Positions 1-8,136 of a stretch of 19,629 nucleotides of DNA are shown here, piece after piece. The DNA comes from Gammaproteobacteria bacterium (GTDB lineage Bacteria; Pseudomonadota; Gammaproteobacteria; Granulosicoccales; Granulosicoccaceae). The position numbers were made by a program, and so were the translations under genes. The stretch is from NCBI GenBank assembly GCA_019634245.1, contig JAHQVR010000322.1, positions 1 to 19,629 of the forward strand. Reading direction: 5' to 3'. The notes under the pieces were generated by a model. It worked only from the letters and a program-made list of their open reading frames with translations. It had not been told where the DNA came from and searched no databases. Every line of letters begins with the position of its first letter. Positions within the stretch are counted from its first letter, which is position 1.

Positions 1-240
1 AATTTCTCCGTTACCATATACCTCTGCTAGTCTGGCTAATTCAAACATTTTTTCGGCACTATCGTATCGGCGCTCGACATTAAATTGCTCGCCCACCGCA
101 GCTAGCCTGGCCGGATCAGTATCGCAAATAGCCACAATCTGTACATTATCGATGTCCCGCCATGCGTGCATGTGGTTTTCTGCGAAGAAACCACAACCGA
201 TTAATGCACCTCTAAACTCTGAGTCGACTCTTTCAGACAT
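1..240 (-). CDS. Gfo/Idh/MocA-family oxidoreductase, N-terminal part (runs off left edge)
   Basis: Reading leftwards from an ATG at 240 gives 80 open codons to the window edge. The N-terminus contains a Rossmann dinucleotide motif of the type GALIGCGFFAENHMHAW, followed by a beta strand VQIVAICD and the segment DPARLAAVGEQF. This is the classic NAD(P)-binding start of Gfo/Idh/MocA dehydrogenases, which oxidise or reduce sugars, inositols and sugar acids. A second in-frame ATG lies at 246. The one at 240 is better spaced from a weak purine-rich AGAGAA. The catalytic EKP-type motif and C-terminal domain are outside the window, so the substrate cannot be inferred. It is divergent from the hydrolase at 430 and sits beside a TRAP transporter, which fits a sugar-acid catabolic locus. 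Confidence 0.85.
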   Translation of the reverse strand, partial: MSERVDSEFRGALIGCGFFAENHMHAWRDIDNVQIVAICDTDPARLAAVGEQFNVERRYDSAEKMFELARLAEVYGNGEI

Positions 241-311
241 AGACATTTCTCTGTTGATTCCAATCCATTCTATTTAGGCCTCCATAAATTAATAATGGCT
301 GTTTTTGCTTT

Positions 312-340
312 TTTATAGAAAACGAGGTTGGTAATATACT
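312..340 (+). promoter_or_regulatory. candidate sigma70-type promoter of the alpha/beta hydrolase gene
   Basis: A TTTATA at 312-317 and a TATACT at 335-340 are separated by 17 bp and match the -35 and -10 consensus reasonably well. Transcription would start near 347. That would exclude the TTG at 328 as a start codon and supports the ATG at 430. It is a prediction by eye only. Confidence 0.33.
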
Positions 341-429
341 CAAATTCACAAATCAAGCAAGCGCATAAAAGGGTTTGGTTCTATTACAATCAACACCCGC
401 CATCAACAATAGGTTTTAGTGTACAAGCG

Positions 430-1266
430 ATGCAAGAAATCAAACATACATTATTACCTAACGACTGCCAACTAGCCTATGTGCGTGAAGGCAAGGGTCC
501 AACGACTATTTTTATTCACGGTGCAATGGGCGATTACCGAGCTTGGCGACCTCAGTGGAGCACATTTACTAAGCATTTAGATTGTATTAGTTACTCCAGA
601 CGTTATAGCTACCCCAATGAAAATCCCTTAATTGGTCAGAACCATAGCGCACTGATCGACGCCGAAGATCTACTATTCCTGATGGACGCTCTCAACATCG
701 AAAACGCATTTTTAGTGGGCAGTTCATATGGTGGCTTTACCGCACTTGCAGCCGCTGTAGCAGCACCAGACCGGGTTAAAGCATTGGTATCTGTGGAAGC
801 GCCTATGATGCGATACGCGTACAATACTGAGCGTGGCAAACAGGTAGCAGAAGCCTTTCTTGATGCAGCTGCACGACCCGCTCAAAAGGCGTTTGCAGCA
901 GGAGATGACAAACTAGGTGTGCTGACTCTAACCAGTGGTATTGTCGGCAAACCCGTTGAAGAGATTCCTGACAGTGTTGTAGAGCGTAGAATGCAAAATG
1001 CCCGAGCGGCTCGAAGTCTTGCGTTATCCAGTGATGAATTTCCCCTGCTAGAGCCGGAGAAACTAGCAGCTCTGCCCATGCCGGTGATTTTGATCCGTGG
1101 TGCAGACACAGCGCCAATCCATCAAGTCATTTTTTCAGAGGTGGCGAAAATCATGCCTCAGGCACAAACCCTGGTAGTAGACAATTCAGGTCACTCTGTT
1201 TCACAACAACAACCAGAAGCGTTTAACGCAGCGGTACAGAAATTTCTGGCAGAAGTTAGCCACTAG
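430..1266 (+). CDS. alpha/beta hydrolase
   Basis: A 278-residue alpha/beta hydrolase fold protein, the usual size for the family. Visible features are the oxyanion-hole region FIHGAMGD (residues 28-35), the nucleophile elbow GSSYGG with Ser99, the probable acid Asp226 in LIRGAD, and the catalytic His255 in NSGHS. No signal peptide is seen, so it is predicted to be cytoplasmic. The frame is open back to a TTG at 328, but the N-terminal extension does not look like family sequence. The ATG at 430 gives a canonical N-terminus, although its Shine-Dalgarno is weak. The gene converges on dctM and their ends overlap by 11 bp. Lying next to a TRAP operon and a Gfo/Idh gene, it may open a lactone or ester of the imported substrate, but this is inference. 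The substrate is unknown. Confidence 0.85.
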   Translation: MQEIKHTLLPNDCQLAYVREGKGPTTIFIHGAMGDYRAWRPQWSTFTKHLDCISYSRRYSYPNENPLIGQNHSALIDAEDLLFLMDALNIENAFLVGSSYGGFTALAAAVAAPDRVKALVSVEAPMMRYAYNTERGKQVAEAFLDAAARPAQKAFAAGDDKLGVLTLTSGIVGKPVEEIPDSVVERRMQNARAARSLALSSDEFPLLEPEKLAALPMPVILIRGADTAPIHQVIFSEVAKIMPQAQTLVVDNSGHSVSQQQPEAFNAAVQKFLAEVSH

Positions 1267-2545
1267 GAACACCATAAACCAGATTAGGTAACCAAGTAGA
1301 AAGCGCCGGAAAGAAGGTAACCAGCAGTAATAGTACCAGCATGATAAGAAAAAACGGAATGGTCCCTCGCAACACCTCTCCCACTGGCCTGCCACTCACA
1401 TTCGACATCACAAATAAATTCAGACCGATCGGTGGTGAAAGCAGAGCTAACTCAATATTGATCACCATGACTACAGCAAAGTGTGTCATATCAATTCCAA
1501 GTTGTCTTACCACAACAAACACCACCGGTAACACAATGAGAATAATCGCAACGCCCTCTAAAAACATTCCAAGAGCAATCAAACACACGTTCATAATTAG
1601 CAGAAACTGCCAGGGCTTCAAATCGCTGGCAACGATCTCCTGTGCAAATTGCTGAGGCACTCCCGATTTTATAATCCAGGCCGATACCAGTGTTGCCCCC
1701 ATGATAATAAGGACAATAACTGATGTGCGATCAACGGCCTCGGTGAACATCGCTGGGATATCACGCGGCTTTGATGTTCGGTATACGAACAGCACGGCAA
1801 TGAGTGCCACCAGTGCACCCAATACAGCGGCTTCAGTGAGCGTGACAAAGCCTCCGTAGATACCACCGAGAACTATAAATGGAATAAGCAATGCCGGAAA
1901 CGCATGAATATTGGTTTTTACAAATCTTTTGCGACTAACAGGAGGCTCAGCCGAACCGCCCACTCGATTAGCGACAAGAAAAATATACAACGCAAATAAA
2001 GATGCCTGAATTAAACCCGGTATCAATCCACCCAGGAAGAGTCGGGGTATTGATTCTTCGGCGATAAGCCCAAACAACAGCATCGGCAAACTCGGCGGAA
2101 TTAAGATCCCCAACGTTCCAGCTGCGGCAGTCAAACCCATCGCAAAAGAACGGTTGTAGCCACGCTCTTCCATGATAGGTACCAAAAGGGTCCCCATGGC
2201 CATCGTAGTGGCGGCGGATGATCCTGTAATTGCTGCAAAAACGGCGGTGGCACCGACACCCGCAATAGCAAGTCCACCAGGTAGCCATCCAATCCATGAT
2301 AGCGCTGCGTCAAACAGCACACGGGCCAGATTGCCCCGTTGCATTAACACAGCCGCTAGAATGAAAAAGGGTACCGCTACCAAAATGGGTGTGTTCAGAT
2401 GATCAAGCACATGTTGACCAAGCCCTGAAACGGAGCGGCCGTCAATAAGTAATAACACTGACGCTACCCCCATCAACACCAGATATATGGGTGTACCTAA
2501 TGCCAGCAGCAGCAATACGATGCCTAATCCAAGAAGAATTTCCAC
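1256..2545 (-). CDS. dctM: TRAP transporter large permease subunit (DctM family)
   Basis: A 429-residue, highly hydrophobic protein with about a dozen membrane segments, the normal length for DctM subunits. Family signatures are ITGSSAATTMAMGTLLVP followed by LTAAAGTLGILIPPSLP, and near the C-terminus LLSPPIGLNLFVMS. DctM is the cation-coupled translocation subunit of tripartite ATP-independent periplasmic transporters in the inner membrane. The start is a GTG at 2545, only 6 bp after the dctQ stop, so it is probably translationally coupled. It is the last gene of dctP-dctQ-dctM. Its 3' end overlaps the convergent hydrolase gene by 11 bp, leaving no room for an intergenic terminator. The family assignment is secure, but the transported acid cannot be read from this subunit. 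Confidence 0.95.
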   Translation of the reverse strand: MEILLGLGIVLLLLALGTPIYLVLMGVASVLLLIDGRSVSGLGQHVLDHLNTPILVAVPFFILAAVLMQRGNLARVLFDAALSWIGWLPGGLAIAGVGATAVFAAITGSSAATTMAMGTLLVPIMEERGYNRSFAMGLTAAAGTLGILIPPSLPMLLFGLIAEESIPRLFLGGLIPGLIQASLFALYIFLVANRVGGSAEPPVSRKRFVKTNIHAFPALLIPFIVLGGIYGGFVTLTEAAVLGALVALIAVLFVYRTSKPRDIPAMFTEAVDRTSVIVLIIMGATLVSAWIIKSGVPQQFAQEIVASDLKPWQFLLIMNVCLIALGMFLEGVAIILIVLPVVFVVVRQLGIDMTHFAVVMVINIELALLSPPIGLNLFVMSNVSGRPVGEVLRGTIPFFLIMLVLLLLVTFFPALSTWLPNLVYGVPSG

Positions 2546-2551
2546 AACTTT

Positions 2552-3070
2552 TTAATCTGATTGACTGTTGCGCATCAATGCACTCTCACCGCCTGTCAGT
2601 AACAAACGCATCCGTTCAAGAATAAACAATAGATGTATGGCGAAGCTGACCGAAAGGGCCGCATACAATATCCACAACGGCAGACCAGCTTCTGTCATCT
2701 CTTCCCATTGCATGGCTTCTGCAACAACAATCCAACCAGAATAGATGAAAAGAATGGCCACTGCGAATGCAAACACCAGAGAGAGTAGCTCGGCCAAAAA
2801 ACGGCCCCGCCGACCAAACAAATTGAATAGAAAATCAACTCGAATATGCTCACCGCGTTTTTCGACACGAACCACACCGAGCAAAATTGCCCATACCAGT
2901 AGGATGATACAAACTTCAAAAACCCAAATGGGTTGCAATGACGGCACTACATAGCGAGCAAAAACACTGAAGGCAAGCAGCGCCAAGCATAGACCCAGCG
3001 CAGCCGCCGCCAACCACCCAATCAATCGATCAAGTTTGTCAGTAAGCTTAGTTAGAGGATGCCCATCCAA
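2552..3070 (-). CDS. dctQ: TRAP transporter small permease subunit (DctQ family)
   Basis: A 172-residue protein with four hydrophobic segments: LIGWLAAAALGLCLALLAFSV, an IWVFEVCIILLVWAILLG segment, LLSLVFAFAVAILFIYSGW and LWILYAALSVSFAIHLLFIL. It carries the DctQ hallmark of a charged stretch (EKRGEHIRVDF) after the second segment. DctQ associates with DctM in the inner membrane. The start appears to be a TTG at 3070, only 5 bp after the dctP stop. No in-frame ATG lies near it, and the Shine-Dalgarno is poor, suggesting coupling to dctP translation. It sits between dctP and dctM. Confidence 0.92.
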   Translation of the reverse strand: MDGHPLTKLTDKLDRLIGWLAAAALGLCLALLAFSVFARYVVPSLQPIWVFEVCIILLVWAILLGVVRVEKRGEHIRVDFLFNLFGRRGRFLAELLSLVFAFAVAILFIYSGWIVVAEAMQWEEMTEAGLPLWILYAALSVSFAIHLLFILERMRLLLTGGESALMRNSQSD

Positions 3071-3075
3071 GTTTT

Positions 3076-4089
3076 TTATCTGGCCGCACTGGTGGCAAGA
3101 TCCAATATTTCTTTTGCTATTTCGTATTTTTCGACAATTTTTTCTTGCATCGGCATCATCTGCTCTTTCATACCTTCAGCATCTGCAGTGGGTGCATCCG
3201 AGATCGTAACCCCAAGGCCTTCTAGGGTTTCTCGATATGTTCCGTCAAGTTCAATGGCCGCAGTTCGTTGAGTTTCTACGCCTTCGTTCCAGATCTCTGT
3301 AAAAAGAGCCTGCTCATCACCAGTTAAACTATCCCAGTATTTCTGACTCACCACTGGAATCAGAAAACCCACAATACCTTGATCCCAAAACCCATATTTA
3401 ATGCCCACATCGGTTAGTTTTTGGGTGACCACTGATTCAATGCTCGCCATGGTGGCATCCACAGTGCCCTGCTGTAAGGCCAGTGGCATATCCGAACCAG
3501 GCATTACCACCGGTACTCCACCCATACCTTCAACACGAGCAGCAGGCGCGGCTCCACCTGGAATGCGAACCTGCATGCCTTTAAATTCTTCAAAATTGGT
3601 TAAAGGCTTTGAAGTCGACCAGTAATAGACACGCCCGAGTATCGGCCAATTTCCTGGCACAACAACGCCCATTTTTTTGTTGAGCTTTTCATTTAGCATA
3701 TCGCCCAGCGGACCATCGAGCATCTCCGCCCGCTTCTCTTCGCTCATGCCATTTAGTGCCGGTAAATCGAGAACATTTATGTTCGCTTCGACGCGACTCA
3801 GGTAAGGCGATGGTACCGTAGCCATACCGACATCACCACGCGCAACCGCTTTCCCCACGTCACGTGCATTATAAAGCTGACTCGAGTCAAAGATTTCAGT
3901 TTTGAGCGCTCCGTTCGAGCGTTTTTCAAGCTCATCGGCAAACCATCGCATTGTGGTGGTTTGCATATGTTGCGGGGGTGTGGCGGTTGAGATTACAAGC
4001 TTGTCTGCTGCCTGTAACTTTCCAACACTGGCAACAGCGATGCACGCCAACAAAAGCGTAAAATGAGAACTACGGGTAATCAGTCGCAT
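3076..4089 (-). CDS. dctP: TRAP transporter solute-binding protein (DctP family)
   Basis: A 337-residue periplasmic binding protein. Residues 1 to about 26 form a signal peptide (RLITRSSHF, hydrophobic LLLACIAVASVG, then LQAAD). The DctP core includes FKGMQVRIPGGA, whose Arg normally binds the substrate carboxylate, followed by MPLALQQGTVDATMASIESV. The frame is open further upstream to 4287, but GGAGGG seven bases before the ATG at 4089 and the signal peptide starting there fix the start. DctP captures an organic acid in the periplasm and delivers it to DctQM. It is the first gene of the operon. Co-location with uronate and sugar-acid genes makes a sugar acid a reasonable guess, but the ligand cannot be deduced. 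Confidence 0.95.
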   Translation of the reverse strand: MRLITRSSHFTLLLACIAVASVGKLQAADKLVISTATPPQHMQTTTMRWFADELEKRSNGALKTEIFDSSQLYNARDVGKAVARGDVGMATVPSPYLSRVEANINVLDLPALNGMSEEKRAEMLDGPLGDMLNEKLNKKMGVVVPGNWPILGRVYYWSTSKPLTNFEEFKGMQVRIPGGAAPAARVEGMGGVPVVMPGSDMPLALQQGTVDATMASIESVVTQKLTDVGIKYGFWDQGIVGFLIPVVSQKYWDSLTGDEQALFTEIWNEGVETQRTAAIELDGTYRETLEGLGVTISDAPTADAEGMKEQMMPMQEKIVEKYEIAKEILDLATSAAR

Positions 4090-4215
4090 GTTAAATCCCT
4101 CCATAATATTTGCGTTTCTTAGAACACATTGTTTAAAGTAAGAACCTGGCTTTAAGTCGTGAGAAGCACCCAAGATTGAGAACCTGCGAATGTAAGCCGT
4201 GTTTCTTGGCAAACT

Positions 4216-4244
4216 AAGATATCGCAATCTTTGCCTTTCTGCAA
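4216..4244 (-). promoter_or_regulatory. weak candidate promoter for the dctPQM operon
   Basis: On the minus strand, TTGCAG (4239-4244) and TATCTT (4216-4221) are spaced by 17 bp, about 130 bp upstream of the dctP start. The matches to consensus are modest (3/6 and 4/6). It lies within the 225-bp divergent region shared with the DUF3237 gene, where CCAAG occurs twice as a direct repeat spaced by 6 bp near 4273-4288. It is a prediction by eye only. Confidence 0.22.
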
Positions 4245-4314
4245 ATGCGCCGCTCTTTATTGACCCATACAGCCAAGATCTAACCAAGTTGCTTAATATT
4301 CTCGGTAAAACCCA

Positions 4315-4800
4315 ATGAACAAAACTCTACAAAACGATGGGTTACTTGGAAACTATGAAACCCACAAACCCGATGCGACGCTGGCTTGGACTGCCATTAT
4401 CGATGTCTCGACACGGGAGGATCTGGGTCCAGGCCCTCATGGCCACCGTTTTATCGTGCCCATACTCGGAGGAAGTTTTCATGCGGGTCCAAATTACGAA
4501 GGACTCAGTGGCGTCGTTTTACCAGGCGGAGCCGATCGACAACTGTTGCGTTCCGATGGTGTTAAAGAACTAGATGCTCTGTATGAAATGCAAATAGAAC
4601 ATGGGCCAGTTATCACCATACATAACAAGGTTGTTGTCGATGATACGCAATCTGGTGTTCGCTATGCGATGTCCACAATAAACGCCTCAGTTCAAACCGG
4701 TACATTTGACTGGCTCAACCGACGCGTATTAGTCGGCACACTACAATCCCTGCGCCCCGAGCGAATGGCAGTCGTGGTTCGAGCATGGGTAATGGACTAG
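4315..4800 (+). CDS. DUF3237 domain-containing protein
   Basis: A 161-residue soluble protein recognisable as DUF3237. Features are GPGPHGHRFIVPILGGSFHAGP (split here as GPGPHGHR at residues 38-45 and PILGGSF at 49-55), GVVLPGGADRQLLRSDG (66-82), and the following LDALYEMQIEHG. The family is a small beta-barrel of unknown biochemical function, often beside catabolic and hydrolase genes. No signal peptide is present. The ATG at 4315 has only a weak ribosome site, but there is no better in-frame start. It is transcribed divergently from dctP, suggesting shared regulation with the transporter. It may act on or bind the transported compound or its product, but no activity is established. Confidence 0.85.
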   Translation: MNKTLQNDGLLGNYETHKPDATLAWTAIIDVSTREDLGPGPHGHRFIVPILGGSFHAGPNYEGLSGVVLPGGADRQLLRSDGVKELDALYEMQIEHGPVITIHNKVVVDDTQSGVRYAMSTINASVQTGTFDWLNRRVLVGTLQSLRPERMAVVVRAWVMD

Positions 4801-4894
4801 GTCACCAACGGAATCTATTTAGGCTTTTAGGGATACAGGAAGATTGGATTTAGCTTAGACAAAACGCTTATTCAGTGCTGATTAGTACAGGGAT

Positions 4895-5686
4895 TTATGC
4901 AGCCTCAGAGGGTTGCAAGTCATCGCCAGCAGTTGAGTTGCCGGATTTTATGCGGTACAACAATTGGTCGGCTCTGGCTAACGCATCTTCCATGCTCTCA
5001 GCCTCATGCAGTTTAACCATTCCAATACTACAAGAGATATCGACACCATTGGATAGTGTGTGCTTCGTACAGTGTCTGTTTACCCGCTGTTGCAGTTCTT
5101 TCAAAATATCACCGGCGCCAAAGGCGACAAACGCAAATTCATCACCTCCAAGCCGACCCACCAAACCATGACTGTTGATTTCGTCGCCTAAACGTTGCGC
5201 TACACACGTTAATGCCTCATCTCCCAACTGATGACCATACGTGTCATTGACAAGTTTGAACTTGTCCAGATCCACCATGCCGACCATGCATGAATCTGCG
5301 TCCTGCAGGGTCCGAATATTTTGAGTTGCGGCATCCATAAAACCCCGACGATTGGCAGAACCCGTTAATGGATCAGTGGTTGATAGCTCGGTGACTTTTT
5401 CATACGCTTCGTTCAGTCGACTCAACAGGCTGGTGAGTACAAATGTGCATAAAGGCGCTACAAACAGAGGCACCAAAACGACAATGTGAATATAGTAAAA
5501 CGGGTTATTTAAATCCTTTGCTGTTGCTGTTCCCGCCATACTGGACATAAGCGGCACAGCCCCCACAATCGAAGCTACTATCGCGAAGAGCGTAATTATC
5601 ACAATCAAACCGACTGAGCCAAAGCGCAGATATAGGTCCATTGCTTTTTTTTCAAATCGATTCAGTTTTAGAGGCGCTCGATCCAT
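4895..5686 (-). CDS. membrane-anchored diguanylate cyclase (GGDEF domain)
   Basis: A 263-residue protein with two hydrophobic segments (about residues 22-46 and 63-88) followed directly by a GGDEF domain. The domain shows DPLTGSANRR (105-114), VDLDKFKLVNDTYGHQLGD (metal- and nucleotide-binding region) and an intact GGDEF at 180-184, so it should make cyclic di-GMP from two GTP. The usual RxxD inhibitory site just before GGDEF is replaced by NSHG (171-174), so product inhibition through that site is unlikely. There is no sensor domain beyond the short periplasmic loop (about residues 47-62). An AAAGGG lies very close to the ATG at 5686. It is convergent with the DUF3237 gene and divergent from the secreted protein at 5994. 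Its physiological output is unknown. Confidence 0.93.
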   Translation of the reverse strand: MDRAPLKLNRFEKKAMDLYLRFGSVGLIVIITLFAIVASIVGAVPLMSSMAGTATAKDLNNPFYYIHIVVLVPLFVAPLCTFVLTSLLSRLNEAYEKVTELSTTDPLTGSANRRGFMDAATQNIRTLQDADSCMVGMVDLDKFKLVNDTYGHQLGDEALTCVAQRLGDEINSHGLVGRLGGDEFAFVAFGAGDILKELQQRVNRHCTKHTLSNGVDISCSIGMVKLHEAESMEDALARADQLLYRIKSGNSTAGDDLQPSEAA

Positions 5687-5993
5687 AGCCCTTTATCGGC
5701 CGCACCCTATTCTAAATAAACCAAATTACGAGTACTGGCACATGAATGGTAATAAGGTACTCATTCAATCGGTAGCGAGTTGGCAGTTTATTCAAAATAT
5801 TAGAAACACTTCCCAACCCAAAATGCACTCGCTTCTTCGCCTCCAAGGCAATGGCACTGACGGTCAACTCTCCCCCTACTCAATCTAAACCGCAGGCAGA
5901 CTGATATATACATCAAATTGCGCCAATTCGAGAAGTGAGCTAACCGGCACTTAACCGATATGCAACTCTAGGATTCAGACTACGGTGAGATAC
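5687..5993. other. divergent intergenic region, no gene seen
   Basis: This stretch of about 300 bp separates the GGDEF gene from the secreted protein gene, so it should contain both promoters. No open frame of note occurs on either strand. There is a short inverted repeat AATTG-CGC-CAATT near 5916-5932 and AT-rich segments (for example TGATATATAC), but I cannot assign a convincing -35/-10 pair for either gene. Confidence 0.4.
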
Positions 5994-8105
5994 ATGGGTA
6001 GGCCGACAACTAAGCTAGCGACCCTGCTCAAAGTGCGACTCATTCCTAATTTTCACTGGTTGATTCTGCTGATGGCAGGACTGTGGTCGAATTCGGCTTT
6101 GGCCTCAGCCTGGTGGCATTGCGACTGGCACTACAGGACCGAACTCACAGTGAGTTCAACGGAATCCGTCAGCAATCAAGTTGTTCACATTGATCTTGGA
6201 TCAAACGAGTTGCACGCCAACTATGTGAGCACTCCCGATGGGGCCGATCTGCGCATTCTTGATTCAGATAATCTTACAGAGTTGGATTTTCATATAGAGG
6301 ATTGGGATGCTATCTCCGGTACAGCGTTATTCGGCGTGAAAATCCCCACACTAACCGCCAATACCGCTAAAACTATTTACGTTTACTACGGAAACACGCT
6401 GGTGAACGGTGTTAGCGCCGTACCGACTGCCGACAACCCGACCAGCACCTACACCACCTCCGGTTGGCAGTATCATACAAAATACTCCACGCTGGATCCC
6501 GGCAACGAAGCCGAGGCTCGCGCAGAATTCGAGAGTGCACCGTACACCGCCGGCTATGGCTGCTCGATTGTTAGCGAAGTGTTCGGGTTGACGAATCGGA
6601 ACACTTACAACGGCCCCAGGGGAAACTATGCGCTTTACGCAGAGACACTGTTTGAAGTAACGACACCGGGCATCTGGAATTTCAGAGTCGGCATTGATTA
6701 TGGCCTCGGCGGAGACTTTTATATAAATCACACGCCGATGATGGAGAGATGGAATGAAGATTTATGGTGGGCACGTAACTACAACCATTCAGATATGCTG
6801 ACAGGCTCAGTCTATCTAGATGTGGGCTATCACCACTTTGAAACACTCGGATATGAAGGCTGTTGCGATGGCCCTATATCCGTGCAATTCCAAGCCCCTG
6901 GCAGTCCGACCTGGTTGGAAATGAACAACGCCAACATTAATCTGGTTACAGCTGGTTGTCCTGTGGGTGTCCAGAGCCATAACTTCGTCCAATCAGATTC
7001 CCCTAATCGCTTCGGCGGACTGGCATTTTTAGATAATGGAAATAATGGCACAGCGCACAATGCCATTCGCGAAGGCGCTGAAACTGGTTTAAACGGCGTT
7101 GAAATCACGATCGATGTAGTGAATACAAGTTCCAGCACATCGGTGACTACCGATGCACAGGGCCATTGGCAAACCTGCTTATTCGAAGAAGCGGTTGGCA
7201 GCGATGTTGAGATTACCGCTATCACGCCTGCCAACCACTATGCTGTGTCAGAAGACACCGCAGGAATAAATTCTGACACTCCTATAAACGGTACCCTACG
7301 TTTTCCTGTATCCGACGGGCAGAATTCACTTAATATCCAGACTGGATTTATTGAACACCCCACCCTTACTTCCGATAACAATATTGAGCTTGGAGCAGGT
7401 GCAACCGGCATACTGCCACATCGTTACACACCTAGTAGTACAGGCGAAATCAGCTTTCAGATAGCACAGCTTCAGCATCAGCAGCCGGGTGTGTATCAAT
7501 ACGGTGCTTATCGAGATCAGGATTGCGACGGAAAAATGGATGTTCCTGCCGTATCTTTGAGTAATACGATTGCCGTACAGTACGGACAAGAGGTCTGTCT
7601 AATAATTGAGGTTATCGGCACACCTTCTACCATCAACTCATCACAGTTAGAACTTCGTGTAGATGTGACAACCGAATTTGATGGTATTGCCATTTCACAC
7701 ACCAACTCCAATACCGATACCGTGAACGGCTCTGATCCGGTTAATCTGGTTTTACATAAGTCGGTCTGCAATGCCACACAAAGCGCTTGTGACGTGACTA
7801 CCGGTGCTGGATTTGTAGAGACTAATGTGGGAAAACCAAACGACGAACTGGTGTACCGGCTGGAATTCACAGCCACCATGGGCGCCTTACATAATGTATC
7901 GGTGTACGACAAAGTCCCAGCTTATACCAAACTCAAGCCTTCCAGTATTTCTGTTGTATCCGAGCCAGCGGGTATGAATTGCAGCGTTACTAATCCCGCT
8001 GACCCATCTGTACCAAACTTCACCGAAACAGTTACATGGGTTTGCAACGGACAGATTGAAGCGGCTGAAAGTGGCGTTGTGGCATTTTCAGTTTTCATTG
8101 ATTGA
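5994..8105 (+). CDS. large secreted modular protein (DUF2341, PA14-like, SdrD-B-like, DUF11)
   Basis: About 703 residues. A signal peptide ends near residue 38 (LILLMAGLWSNSALAS). The region at 44-135 matches DUF2341, with WHCDWHYRTELTV and KTIYVYYGN. Residues about 157-307 look like a PA14/CCXG-type beta domain with a GYEGCCDGP motif near 289. About 340-425 is SdrD-B or carboxypeptidase-regulatory-like (GLAFLDNG, NGVEITI, VTTDAQGHWQTC). The region at 465-570 contains a Ca-binding-like DQDCDGKMD. The last about 120 residues form one DUF11 domain (LVLHKSV, VGKPNDELVYRLEF, VYDKVP). The start is taken at the ATG at 5994, with GGTGAGA just upstream. A GTG at 5985 is possible. The protein stops at the final DUF11 strand, with no membrane anchor, LPXTG or PEP-CTERM visible. 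It is probably exported to the surface or medium, with an adhesive or structural role by inference. Confidence 0.85.
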   Translation: MGRPTTKLATLLKVRLIPNFHWLILLMAGLWSNSALASAWWHCDWHYRTELTVSSTESVSNQVVHIDLGSNELHANYVSTPDGADLRILDSDNLTELDFHIEDWDAISGTALFGVKIPTLTANTAKTIYVYYGNTLVNGVSAVPTADNPTSTYTTSGWQYHTKYSTLDPGNEAEARAEFESAPYTAGYGCSIVSEVFGLTNRNTYNGPRGNYALYAETLFEVTTPGIWNFRVGIDYGLGGDFYINHTPMMERWNEDLWWARNYNHSDMLTGSVYLDVGYHHFETLGYEGCCDGPISVQFQAPGSPTWLEMNNANINLVTAGCPVGVQSHNFVQSDSPNRFGGLAFLDNGNNGTAHNAIREGAETGLNGVEITIDVVNTSSSTSVTTDAQGHWQTCLFEEAVGSDVEITAITPANHYAVSEDTAGINSDTPINGTLRFPVSDGQNSLNIQTGFIEHPTLTSDNNIELGAGATGILPHRYTPSSTGEISFQIAQLQHQQPGVYQYGAYRDQDCDGKMDVPAVSLSNTIAVQYGQEVCLIIEVIGTPSTINSSQLELRVDVTTEFDGIAISHTNSNTDTVNGSDPVNLVLHKSVCNATQSACDVTTGAGFVETNVGKPNDELVYRLEFTATMGALHNVSVYDKVPAYTKLKPSSISVVSEPAGMNCSVTNPADPSVPNFTETVTWVCNGQIEAAESGVVAFSVFID

Positions 8106-8136
8106 TCGAATTCAATCACTTAGCGCAATCTTTCCG

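Noticed and set aside
328..429. TTG start at 328 adding 34 residues to the alpha/beta hydrolase
   Set aside because: The extension is not family-like, a plausible -10 box lies at 335-340 downstream of this start, and the ATG at 430 gives a canonical N-terminus.
636..1117. Open frames antisense to the hydrolase gene
   Set aside because: They lie opposite conserved coding sequence, lack ribosome sites and encode nothing recognisable.
1341..2402. Open frames on the plus strand inside dctM
   Set aside because: The opposite strand encodes a clear DctM permease; the antisense translations are low-complexity shadows.
4090..4287. N-terminal extension of dctP to 4287
   Set aside because: A strong Shine-Dalgarno and a signal peptide begin at the ATG at 4089; the extension covers the divergent promoter region.
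8099..8116. GATTGA/TCAATC inverted repeat as a terminator after the secreted protein gene
   Set aside because: The stem is only 6 AT-rich bp and is not followed by a T-run.
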